A stretch of DNA of 9,052 nucleotides. It comes from Bacillota bacterium (GTDB lineage Bacteria > Bacillota > Clostridia > Lachnospirales > Lachnospiraceae). The translations under genes and the position numbers were made by a program. The notes beneath the pieces are model-generated. The model saw only the letters and a program-made list of their open reading frames with translations. It had not been told where the DNA came from and ran no database searches. This document shows positions 1-6,923 of this stretch, piece by piece; within the stretch, counting starts at the first letter, position 1, and each line of letters opens with the position of its first letter. The stretch is from positions 1 to 9,052 of the forward strand of contig JAEYRR010000225.1 of NCBI GenBank assembly GCA_023435505.1, in the 5' to 3' direction.

Positions 1-2
1 TT

Positions 3-197
3 CTATATTTTGTAAAGCACCCAAGACAGGTTTTTACGAGGGATTTTCTCTTAGAACAGTTGTGGGACTATAGCTTCCTAGGAGATTCGAGAACCATAGA
101 TATACATATACAAAGAATCAGAAAGAAACTTGGAATGGAACAAGAATTAATAACAGTGTTTGGAGTTGGTTACAAATATGTCCCAACGGAAAAATAG
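3..197 (+). CDS. OmpR/PhoB-family response regulator, C-terminal DNA-binding part (partial, 5' end outside window)
   Basis: The reading frame is open from the window edge and gives 64 residues ending in TAG. The visible part is the winged-helix effector domain: FTRDFLLEQLW is helix 1, the stretch DSRTIDIHIQRIRKKLG is the recognition helix of the OmpR/PhoB class, and VFGVGYKYVPTEK is the usual C-terminal wing hairpin (normally 'RGxGYR/K'). The receiver domain with its phospho-acceptor Asp lies upstream of the window. The gene overlaps the histidine kinase start (ATG at 178) by 20 nt, the usual sign of a translationally coupled two-component pair. Role by family: phosphorylation-controlled transcription factor acting in the cytoplasm. 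The target genes are unknown; the adjacent lipoprotein is a natural candidate. Confidence 0.93.
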   Translation, partial: LYFVKHPRQVFTRDFLLEQLWDYSFLGDSRTIDIHIQRIRKKLGMEQELITVFGVGYKYVPTEK

Positions 198-1680
198 AAG
201 ATGGTGGGGATTACGTGCAAAAACATTTGTAGGTCTGTTTGTAGCCTTTATTTTTGGCTGCCTGGCTCTAACTTATAGCGTTAGCAACCAGATCAATAAT
301 CGAAATGAGACACAGATCAAGAAGGATATTGGTATCCTTAGGAACTCTACTACAGTGTACGTAAGGCAGACCCTTATGTTGAATTCTGCCAACAATGATG
401 AGGTAAGCTTTCAGGAACTTGCCACCAATATTATATCAGACTTGTATGGAGCAGGGATGAGGCATGTTGCTTTATACGACAGTAAGGGAAATCTTCTGAT
501 GGCTTCCCGAAATTCTCTGTTTGCCACAGGGAATATGGCTGACTTAGTGAAGGCTGTGGAAGGCTATGCATCCTACACGATTGTTAGGGATAATAAGGAT
601 CAGCTGATTGTGTGGTTTTCCATGCCTGTCAGTGTAGCAGAAGAGCGAATAGGTATTGTAAGATATTATCTAGATTATACAGATCTGCTTGTAGACGGGA
701 AGGAGAATGCTTTTACCATATTACAAATCGCGATTCTTATTTTTATTATGACGTTTCTTATTGTTATTGTTATGATTCGTAGACTTCTATCTCCAATTCA
801 GCAACTGGCAGGTCTTTCAAATCAGGTTGCGGATGATCTGAAGAAGGATAAATTTGATGAGAAGCGATATCTTTTCCTTACACAATCTAGTCGTAAGGAT
901 GAACTGGGGGACTTAAATAATAACTATAGAATCATGTTGCAGACAGTACAAAATCAATTGGAGAAGCTGCAAAGTGATAAGAATCAAATCTATGAGTTGA
1001 TGAAAAGCAGAAAAGAATTCTATGATAATGTTACTCATGAATTAAAGACACCTCTTACCACGATTAATGGTTATGCCCAGCTTTTGCAGGATAACGGCGC
1101 AGAGGATAAGGAACTGTTCCAAAAAGGAATTCAGAATATTATGGAGGAAAGTGTTAGACTTCATAGAATGGTAATACAACTATTGGAAATGTCTAATGGA
1201 GAGCAGTACAAGAATTGGGAAACCATTGATTTGGTCTCAGAGTTAAGAGATGTATCGGAAGCCATGGAGTTAAAAGCCAAGAGATATGGTAGTCATATTG
1301 AGTTTGGAGAAACAAAGGCGGTTAAGATAACTGCCATAAAAGACCGTGTACGGGAGGTCTTTGTTAATGTGATCGACAATGCAATCAAATATGGTATGAA
1401 TCCTCAAACAATACAGATATCCCTATCTAAAAAGAAAAATTGGGTGGAAATCATAATTTCCAATGAAGGGAAGAGTATAACAAAAGAGGAAGCAGCTCAT
1501 ATATTTGAGCCATTCTACCGTATTAACAAGCAACTATCCAGAGAGCAGGGAAGTGCCGGACTGGGCCTTTCCATATGTATGCAGATTATGAAAGAGCATC
1601 AGGGCGATATTAATGTAGCAAGCAATAATGGAAGAATAAGCTTTATTATACAGTTTCCTATGAAACACGGGAATGAGTAG
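178..1680 (+). CDS. Membrane sensor histidine kinase (HAMP-HisKA-HATPase_c)
   Basis: A 500-residue kinase when started at ATG 178. This start has a GGAG at 162-165; the TTG at 160 would add six residues but has no Shine-Dalgarno. Domains in order: TM1 about 16-36, an extracytoplasmic sensor region about 37-177 with no family I recognise, TM2 about 180-200 (very Ile/Val/Leu rich), a HAMP linker about 201-255, then HisKA with the H-box FYDNVTHELKTP (phospho-accepting His287). The ATPase domain has an N-box (NVIDNAIKYG, Asn401), an F-box (IFEPFYRI) and the G2 box GLGLS (461-465). The G1 position reads SNEGKSI, with Asn where DxGxG usually has Asp, a tolerated variant in this class. Partner: the response regulator ending at 197. 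The signal sensed is unknown. Stop is TAG. Confidence 0.95.
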   Translation: MSQRKNRRWWGLRAKTFVGLFVAFIFGCLALTYSVSNQINNRNETQIKKDIGILRNSTTVYVRQTLMLNSANNDEVSFQELATNIISDLYGAGMRHVALYDSKGNLLMASRNSLFATGNMADLVKAVEGYASYTIVRDNKDQLIVWFSMPVSVAEERIGIVRYYLDYTDLLVDGKENAFTILQIAILIFIMTFLIVIVMIRRLLSPIQQLAGLSNQVADDLKKDKFDEKRYLFLTQSSRKDELGDLNNNYRIMLQTVQNQLEKLQSDKNQIYELMKSRKEFYDNVTHELKTPLTTINGYAQLLQDNGAEDKELFQKGIQNIMEESVRLHRMVIQLLEMSNGEQYKNWETIDLVSELRDVSEAMELKAKRYGSHIEFGETKAVKITAIKDRVREVFVNVIDNAIKYGMNPQTIQISLSKKKNWVEIIISNEGKSITKEEAAHIFEPFYRINKQLSREQGSAGLGLSICMQIMKEHQGDINVASNNGRISFIIQFPMKHGNE

Positions 1681-1728
1681 TAAGAGAGTTTATATCCCTA
1701 AACGATATGTGTTAGTAAGGTGATTATT

Positions 1729-2973
1729 ATGAAACGACAAAGGTTATTGGCAATAGGTATCATTATTGCACTTGTGCTGACTGGTTGTAGCAGCTATGAG
1801 ACAAAAACATACATATTAGAAGATATTACTGATGGTGAGGTTCGTACTCATATAGATATTGATAGAATTTATGACTATTGTTACAATATCAGTACTTATG
1901 GGAATGAGGATCTTGCAAAGAATAGGACAGCCTGGTGGAGTCCTGCAATAGACAGGCGAATTATTATAAATCAGCATAATAATGGTAATAATACCAACTA
2001 TATTAATAAAGTAGATTACGAGTACGGATTTTCAGAGCCAACTGGAGAGAAAAAGTGGGATAGCTATGATATACCATTGGGAATTTCCCCCAATGGGAAA
2101 TATATGTTATATGAAAGAAGACTGTCAGATGTCCGTTATCTCATCCTTTATGATTATGAATCACTTGATAATATCATTATAACCATGATTGATCCGAAGA
2201 TTATTCCAACAACGTTGTTTGAGCCAGTGTTTTGCTGGTCAAAGAATGGAAATCAGCTAGTATATGGTTGGAAATATCATGGTAAAGCGAAACATATTCT
2301 TGCACTTAACGGAGATTACTATTATAATGATTGGAGATATGGCAAGGAAAGTATATATAGTATTCAATGTTATAATGTTGCAAAGAAAGAGACTACTAAG
2401 GTATATGAACTAGGTGATTGGATGTTTCATGAAAAGGTATACGACTACAGCATTCAGATTAATGATAATGGGATGGCCCTAATTTTTAGTAATGATGACA
2501 AATGGTTGTATTGCTTCAATATATTGAAACCATCACAACATAAGATTATTAAAAAACAGAACTCCTTATTAGAACACTACTGGCTTGGTGAGCAGGGAAT
2601 CTATATTCAGGATGATTATAAGGGAATCGTATATTATCAGTTTGACAGTGATAAATGGGAGTTGCTTAGTAGTGAAACAAAGGATGATGAAATTGATCAT
2701 TTTGTTGCATCAAAAGATGGCAATACATTATACTTTACCGTTCGTCAAAAGCCTAAAACCTATGCGGAGCAGACTGATAATAGGGTCTGGGATGTATACC
2801 GCTATAGCGTTGACACACAAGATTTGGAATGTATGTATCAAGGCGCTGACGATGTAATAGGACTGGATTTAAGTAGTGATGAGAATAACCTAATGCTGGA
2901 GATGAGGGATTATTCCTATCATAACAGATATAAGGACTCTCTTTTGACCAGACTTTTTGTCTTTAAGTCATAG
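1729..2973 (+). CDS. Putative lipoprotein with TolB/WD40-like beta-propeller repeats
   Basis: A 414-residue protein. ATG 1729 is preferred over GTG 1720 because AAGGTG at 1717-1722 sits 6 nt before it. The N-terminus is a type II signal peptide: MKRQR, a hydrophobic run, then lipobox LTGC with Cys20 as the expected lipidated residue, so the protein should be anchored outside the cytoplasmic membrane. The body is rich in Tyr, Trp, Asp and Asn. It repeats a propeller-blade pattern of the type 'S/N-x-DG/NG-xx-hydrophobic': GISPNGKYMLYE, CWSKNGNQLVYG, QINDNGMALIFS, ASKDGNTLYFT and LSSDENNLMLEM. This resembles TolB-like or WD40-like propellers, but I do not recognise a specific family. It lies 48 nt downstream of the kinase with no terminator between, so it may be a sensor accessory or an output of the two-component system (inference). 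Confidence 0.85.
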   Translation: MKRQRLLAIGIIIALVLTGCSSYETKTYILEDITDGEVRTHIDIDRIYDYCYNISTYGNEDLAKNRTAWWSPAIDRRIIINQHNNGNNTNYINKVDYEYGFSEPTGEKKWDSYDIPLGISPNGKYMLYERRLSDVRYLILYDYESLDNIIITMIDPKIIPTTLFEPVFCWSKNGNQLVYGWKYHGKAKHILALNGDYYYNDWRYGKESIYSIQCYNVAKKETTKVYELGDWMFHEKVYDYSIQINDNGMALIFSNDDKWLYCFNILKPSQHKIIKKQNSLLEHYWLGEQGIYIQDDYKGIVYYQFDSDKWELLSSETKDDEIDHFVASKDGNTLYFTVRQKPKTYAEQTDNRVWDVYRYSVDTQDLECMYQGADDVIGLDLSSDENNLMLEMRDYSYHNRYKDSLLTRLFVFKS

Positions 2974-3020
2974 CTCTTAGGTGCAGAAGAGTAAGAATAG
3001 AAAGTGGATGGTAATAAAGA

Positions 3021-4907
3021 ATGTGTGGAATATGTGGATTTATTGGTAATACCAAAGAGTATAACAGAGAGCAAGTATTATCCAATATGATGAAAAAGAT
3101 TTATCACCGTGGACCGGATGATGCAAAACAGTATATTGATGATAAAGCTGCTTTAGGCTTTCAACGACTTAGTATTATTGACCTTGATCATGGTGCTCAG
3201 CCTATGCAGAACGAGAATAAAGATGTGACAATCGTATTTAACTGAGAGATTTACAACTTTCCAAAGCTAAGAGAGGAACTTACTGCTCTTGGTCATACGT
3301 TTGCCAATCAGGCGGATACTGAAGTTTTAGTACATGGTTACGAGGAATACGGTGTAAAGCTTCTTAACAAGCTGCGCGGTATGTTTGCATTCGGTATCTG
3401 GGATCAAAAAGAAGATCTGTTTTTTGCAGCCAGAGATTTCTTTGGAATTAAACCATTTTATTATGCTGTTGTTAAAGACACCCTGGTATTTGCGTCTGAG
3501 ATTAAGAGTATCTTAGAGTACCCATTATATCAGAGAGCAGTAAATGAGGAAGCTCTGGAACAATATTTAAGCTTCCAGTATTCCGTCTTACCAGAAACCT
3601 TCTTTAAGGGTATCTATAAATTGGAACCAGGACACTATCTGTTATGGAAGAATAAAAAATTAACTGTAAAACAGTATTATAATCCAATGTTTGATCCAGA
3701 TCAGGAAGCCAATGAGGATGAACTGGAAGCAGAGATTAAGGCAGCCTTAAAGGATTCTATGGAGGTTCATAAAATCAGTGATGTAGAGGTTGGTTCCTTC
3801 CTATCTAGTGGTGTGGATTCCAGTTATGTAGCCAAAGGCCTTGGAGAATGCAAGACCTTTACAGTTGGATTCTTGGATGAGAAGAGTCGTTTTAATGAGA
3901 TTAGCTATGCCCGTAATCTATCTAAGCTGATAGGCGTAGAGAATTATAGCAAGGTAATTACTACTGAAGAATACTGGGATATCGTTCCTTCTGTTATGTA
4001 TTATATGGACGAGCCTTTAGGAGATGCAGCCAGTGTTGCACTTTATTTCGTAAATCAGGAAGCTAGAAAACGTCTGAAGGTTGCTTGGTCAGGAGAAGGT
4101 GCTGATGAGTTCTTCGGTGGATATAATATTTACCATGAAACTTGGGATCTTAGAGGCTGGAAGCGAGTTCCGAAGTTTATTAAGAAACCACTTGGAGCAA
4201 TAGCTACTCATCTACCTAACATTAAGGGTAAGAGTTGGTTAATTCGTGGTTGTAAGCCTATCGAACAGACTTTTATCGGGAATGCCAATGTATATTCCAA
4301 GAAGGAAAGAGAAGCTATATTAAAACATCCAGTGGGTGCTCCATCTGCATATGATTATGTTAGTAAATACTATAAGGAAGCAGAGGCATTGGATGACCTT
4401 GGCAAGATGCAGTATATTGATATGAAATGCTGGCTTCCAGGAGATATTCTTCTAAAAGCTGACAAGATGAGTATGGCGAACTCTGTCGAGGTTCGTGTAC
4501 CATTCCTAGATCGTAAGGTATTTAATGTGGCAAAGAAAGTTCCACCAAAATATAAGGTTACAAAAAATGCGACTAAGTATATCTTCCGTAAGGTAGCATA
4601 TAAGGAGTTGCCAAAGCAAACTGCAGAGAAAAAGAAACTGGGCTTCCCAATTCCTATGGCTCTTTGGTTAAAAGAAGACAAATACTACAATGAAGTAAAG
4701 ACGTTGTTCTCCAGTGAGGTAGCAGGAAAGTACTTCCACAGAACGAAGCTGTTACAGATGCTAGAAGAGCATAAATCCGGCAAGAAGGACAACTATCGTA
4801 GAATCTGGCTCATTTACGTATTCCTTGTGTGGTATAATGTTTACTTTGAAGAAGGCGGAATTGATTCAAAGCATTCAGGATTAAAAGAACTAAAGGCAGA
4901 ACAATAG
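3021..4907 (+). pseudogene. asnB: asnB-type glutamine-dependent asparagine synthetase/amidotransferase, interrupted by in-frame TGA at codon 75
   Basis: One frame of 628 codons, close to the family's usual 610-640, is broken only by TGA at 3243-3245. Part one (74 residues) has Cys2, the class II amidotransferase nucleophile, HRGPDD and QRLSIID (Arg49), and ends in VFN. After the stop the frame continues EIYNFPKLREEL, then ADTE (Asp99). The synthetase domain follows: PPi loop SSGVDSS (262-268; the first Ser replaces the usual Gly), GEGADEFFGGYN, DILLKADKMSMANSVEVRVPFLD and RKKLGFP-like KKKLGFPIP. By family it hydrolyses glutamine and amidates an ATP-activated carboxylate in the cytoplasm. Downstream of the TGA the first in-frame ATG is 3381, with no visible Shine-Dalgarno, so an independent synthetase fragment would be poorly started. 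The start at 3021 has only a weak GGATGG about 9 nt upstream. Product overall resembles Bacillus subtilis AsnB. Family call 0.95; pseudogene status less sure. Confidence 0.85.
3243..3245 (+). other. In-frame TGA replacing the conserved Gly codon of asnB
   Basis: The codon sits between AAC (Asn74) and GAG (Glu76) of the motif Asn-Gly-Glu-Ile-Tyr-Asn. GGA to TGA is a single substitution. Frame and conserved sequence continue without any indel on both sides, so this is a nonsense lesion and not a frameshift. In class II amidotransferases the Asn and following Gly form the oxyanion hole for glutamine hydrolysis (family knowledge). Confidence 0.95.
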
Positions 4908-4936
4908 GCTGTTAAGATAAAGTTGGAGGAGATATC

Positions 4937-6217
4937 ATGTTAGATTTAAAATTTGTCCGGGAAAATCCGGAGATTGTTAAGCAGAACATTCGTAATAAAT
5001 TTCAGGATAGCAAGCTTCCTCTTGTGGACGAAGTCATAGCCCTTGATTTGGAAAGCAGAAATGCAAAACAGGAGGCTGATTCCCTTCGCGCGGAAAGAAA
5101 CAGCATCAGTAAGCAGATCGGTGGACTTTTTGCCCAAGGCAAGAAGGAAGAAGCAGAAGAATTGAAAAAGAAGGTTACGGAAAAGTCTGACCGTCTCGCT
5201 GAATTAGAGCAGAAGGAAACGGAGCTTGCAGAAAAGATTAAGACTATTATGATGACTATTCCAAATATCATAGATCCAAGTGTTCCAATTGGTAAAGATG
5301 ATAGTGAAAATGTAGAAGTACAGCGTTATGGGGAACCAGTTGTTCCTGATTTCGAGATTCCTTATCACACAGAGATTATGGAAAAACTAAATGGAATTGA
5401 CTTAGATGCAGCTAGAAAAGTAGCTGGTAACGGCTTCTATTATCTCATGGGAGATATTGCAAGATTACATTCAGCAGTCATCTCCTATGCGAGAGATTTT
5501 ATGATTAACCGTGGTTTTACCTACTGCGTACCACCATTTATGATTCGTAGTGATGTAGTTACCGGTGTTATGAGCTTTGCTGAGATGGATGCCATGATGT
5601 ATAAGATTGAAGGAGAGGATCTCTACTTAATCGGTACCTCAGAGCACTCCATGATTGGTAAATATATCGATACTATTGTACAGGAGGATACTCTTCCTCA
5701 TACCTTAACCAGCTATTCTCCTTGCTTCAGAAAAGAAAAAGGTGCCCATGGTATTGAAGAACGAGGAGTTTACCGTATCCACCAGTTTGAAAAGCAGGAA
5801 ATGATTGTTGTATGTAAGCCGGAAGAGAGCCCAATGTGGTTTGATAAGTTATGGCAAAATACTGTGGATTTGTTCAGAAGCTTGGATATTCCGGTAAGAA
5901 CTTTGGAATGTTGTTCTGGTGATTTGGCAGACCTTAAAGTGAAATCCATTGATGTTGAGGCTTGGTCTCCAAGACAAAACAAATACTTTGAAGTTGGTAG
6001 CTGCTCTAACTTAGGAGATGCTCAGGCAAGAAGATTAAAGATTAGAGTTGTGGGTGAAGGCGGTAAGTACTTTGCTCATACCTTAAACAATACGGTTGTT
6101 GCTCCTCCTAGAATGTTAATTGCATTCTTAGAGAATAATCTGAATGAGGATGGAAGTATCAGAATTCCTGAATCACTTCGTCCTTACATGGGTGGCAAGG
6201 CTGTCATTGAACCTTAA
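4937..6217 (+). CDS. serS: Seryl-tRNA synthetase
   Basis: A 426-residue class II aminoacyl-tRNA synthetase that charges tRNA-Ser (and tRNA-Sec where present) in the cytoplasm; full length for the family. The start MLDLKFVRENPE is the standard SerRS N-terminus, with a strong TTGGAGGAGA 7-8 nt before ATG. Residues about 35-105 form the antiparallel coiled-coil arm that grips the long variable arm of tRNA-Ser. The catalytic core shows GTSEH (233-237, the serine-binding 'TxE' loop), motif 2 with CFRKEKGAHG (Arg265) followed by YRIHQFEKQEM, EVGSCSN (352-358), DAQARR, and motif 3 APPRMLIAFLEN (Arg392). Several of these differ from the common bacterial wording (for example NNTVVAPPR instead of NGSGLAxGR), so it belongs to a divergent SerRS branch. 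The gap to asnB is 29 nt with no T-box leader; a terminator follows. Confidence 0.97.
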   Translation: MLDLKFVRENPEIVKQNIRNKFQDSKLPLVDEVIALDLESRNAKQEADSLRAERNSISKQIGGLFAQGKKEEAEELKKKVTEKSDRLAELEQKETELAEKIKTIMMTIPNIIDPSVPIGKDDSENVEVQRYGEPVVPDFEIPYHTEIMEKLNGIDLDAARKVAGNGFYYLMGDIARLHSAVISYARDFMINRGFTYCVPPFMIRSDVVTGVMSFAEMDAMMYKIEGEDLYLIGTSEHSMIGKYIDTIVQEDTLPHTLTSYSPCFRKEKGAHGIEERGVYRIHQFEKQEMIVVCKPEESPMWFDKLWQNTVDLFRSLDIPVRTLECCSGDLADLKVKSIDVEAWSPRQNKYFEVGSCSNLGDAQARRLKIRVVGEGGKYFAHTLNNTVVAPPRMLIAFLENNLNEDGSIRIPESLRPYMGGKAVIEP

Positions 6218-6225
6218 GTAATAGT

Positions 6226-6257
6226 AAAAGCTGTGGTAATAAGCCACAGCTTTTTTT
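6226..6257 (+). terminator. Rho-independent terminator after serS
   Basis: An 11-bp perfect stem (AAAAGCTGTGG at 6226-6236 with CCACAGCTTTT from 6244) and a 7-nt loop are followed by a run of T. It begins 9 nt after the serS stop. The A-run on the left arm gives a four-T tail on the other strand, so it can also serve the converging LuxR-type gene, whose stop codon lies inside it at 6256. Confidence 0.93.
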
Positions 6258-6750
6258 ATAGATTAGAACGATCCGTGTTTTTAGAATAAGCAAGTCTAAA
6301 GAGTTCCTCTTTGGAGTGAATAGCTAATTTGCTGTATATGTTTTTACGATAGGATTTTTGCGTTTCAACAGATATGTTCATGATTTTGGCAATGGAGACT
6401 CCGGTATAGCCTTTTAATATTAGATCTACCAATACTTTTTCCTGGGGAGTAAGGGGTGTATATTGATCCTCTTCTGGTATAGACGGCGAGCTCTCTTTAA
6501 GTTTCGTAGAGTTCTTCGTACTAGATGGTATAAGGAAATATTGTTTTGCATTGGAAGCAGCTTTTCTTTTTGACAGATATAGGTCATTAGCTAATATATT
6601 AGCAAACACTATATGAGTGATGATTATTGCAAAACGGGTTGTTGTTTCAGAATTGATATAAAATTGAAGTAATGAATTTATAGTAAACGGGTTAATCAGC
6701 ACTCCAATAATGATACAAAATAAATAGATATACATATTTCTTTTTCTCAT
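6256..6750 (-). CDS. Membrane-anchored LuxR-type (GerE) transcription regulator
   Basis: A 164-residue protein. Two hydrophobic segments (about 6-24 and 39-57) are joined by a short loop (about 25-38), leaving no room for an external sensor domain. A polar, Ser/Pro-rich linker (about 60-97) follows. Residues 100-154 form a LuxR/GerE helix-turn-helix: LTPQEKVLVDLILKGYTGVSIAKIM, then SVETQKSYRKNIYSKL as recognition helix. The LTxxE, G(Y)TxxxIA and V-T-x-K/R positions match the family, with 'SVETQKSYRKNIYSKL' the equivalent of 'SxxTVKxHxxNIxxKL'. There is no receiver domain, so it is not a classical response regulator. The ATG is preceded by GAGGTG with 7 nt spacing. It faces serS and shares its terminator. 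Likely a membrane-tethered DNA-binding protein; its signal and targets are unknown. Confidence 0.85.
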   Translation of the reverse strand: MRKRNMYIYLFCIIIGVLINPFTINSLLQFYINSETTTRFAIIITHIVFANILANDLYLSKRKAASNAKQYFLIPSSTKNSTKLKESSPSIPEEDQYTPLTPQEKVLVDLILKGYTGVSIAKIMNISVETQKSYRKNIYSKLAIHSKEELFRLAYSKNTDRSNL

Positions 6751-6770
6751 TACAAATCACCTCAAATACG

Positions 6771-6782
6771 TCAGTAGCTCAT
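6771..6782 (-). promoter_or_regulatory. Three-codon upstream ORF with strong Shine-Dalgarno ahead of the LuxR-type gene
   Basis: Reading the minus strand, a near-perfect AAGGAGGG (6788-6795) is followed after 5 nt by ATG AGC TAC TGA, encoding Met-Ser-Tyr. The stop is 20 nt before the regulator's ATG and the frames differ. This ribosome site is stronger than that of the regulator itself, so it may act in translational coupling or attenuation. It could also be a chance remnant. Confidence 0.4.
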
Positions 6783-6797
6783 TGTTGCCCTCCTTCT

Positions 6798-6825
6798 ATA
6801 TTACCAATATTTTGGAAAAAATCAA
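6798..6825 (-). promoter_or_regulatory. Candidate sigma-A promoter for the LuxR-type gene
   Basis: On the minus strand TTGATT (6820-6825) and TAATAT (6798-6803) are 16 nt apart. A start site about 7 nt downstream would fall near 6791, inside the AAGGAGGG of the upstream ORF, so either this promoter or use of that ribosome site is doubtful. Confidence 0.4.
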
Positions 6826-6868
6826 GTAATAATGTTTAAAAATGGGAAAAAACATAAAATAATCCATA

Positions 6869-6890
6869 GTATACCCCCCATTAGTGGGTA
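6869..6890. repeat. C/G-rich imperfect inverted repeat next to a TATACT box
   Basis: TACCC (6872-6876) pairs with GGGTA (6886-6890); an alternative pairing is CCCA with TGGG around a TTAG loop. On the minus strand a TATACT (-10-like, 6869-6874) abuts it, without a recognisable -35. It stands out in AT-rich surroundings and could be an operator. Weak evidence. Confidence 0.25.
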
Positions 6891-6911
6891 GTATGCTGAA
6901 AGTATATTTAA

Positions 6912-6917
6912 TATAAT
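6912..6917 (+). promoter_or_regulatory. Candidate -10 box (TATAAT) upstream of the putative small RNA
   Basis: A perfect TATAAT on the plus strand would place a start near 6924, just before the stem structure at 6932-6968. No -35 hexamer is visible at 15-19 nt, so this is weak alone. Confidence 0.25.
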
Positions 6918-6923
6918 TGTAAA

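Noticed and set aside
160..177. TTG start for the histidine kinase
   Set aside because: No ribosome site precedes it; ATG 178 has GGAG upstream and gives the usual short cytoplasmic lead before TM1.
2944..2973. Internal promoter ahead of asnB (TTGACC plus -10)
   Set aside because: The matching -10 positions read GTCATA or TCATAG, too far from TATAAT.
3243..3245. Genetic code in which UGA means glycine (as in Gracilibacteria/SR1)
   Set aside because: No other gene in the window contains an in-frame TGA, and the gene at 7095-7457 ends in TGA, so the standard bacterial code fits.
3243..3300. UGA as selenocysteine with a downstream SECIS hairpin
   Set aside because: The position is a glycine in the family, not Cys. 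Only a weak 5-bp AAGAG/CTCTT stem follows, without a convincing bacterial SECIS apical loop.
3381..4907. A separate gene starting at ATG 3381
   Set aside because: It is in the same frame as 3021-3242, starts mid-domain, has no Shine-Dalgarno, and the sequence before it (3246-3380) encodes conserved glutaminase residues.
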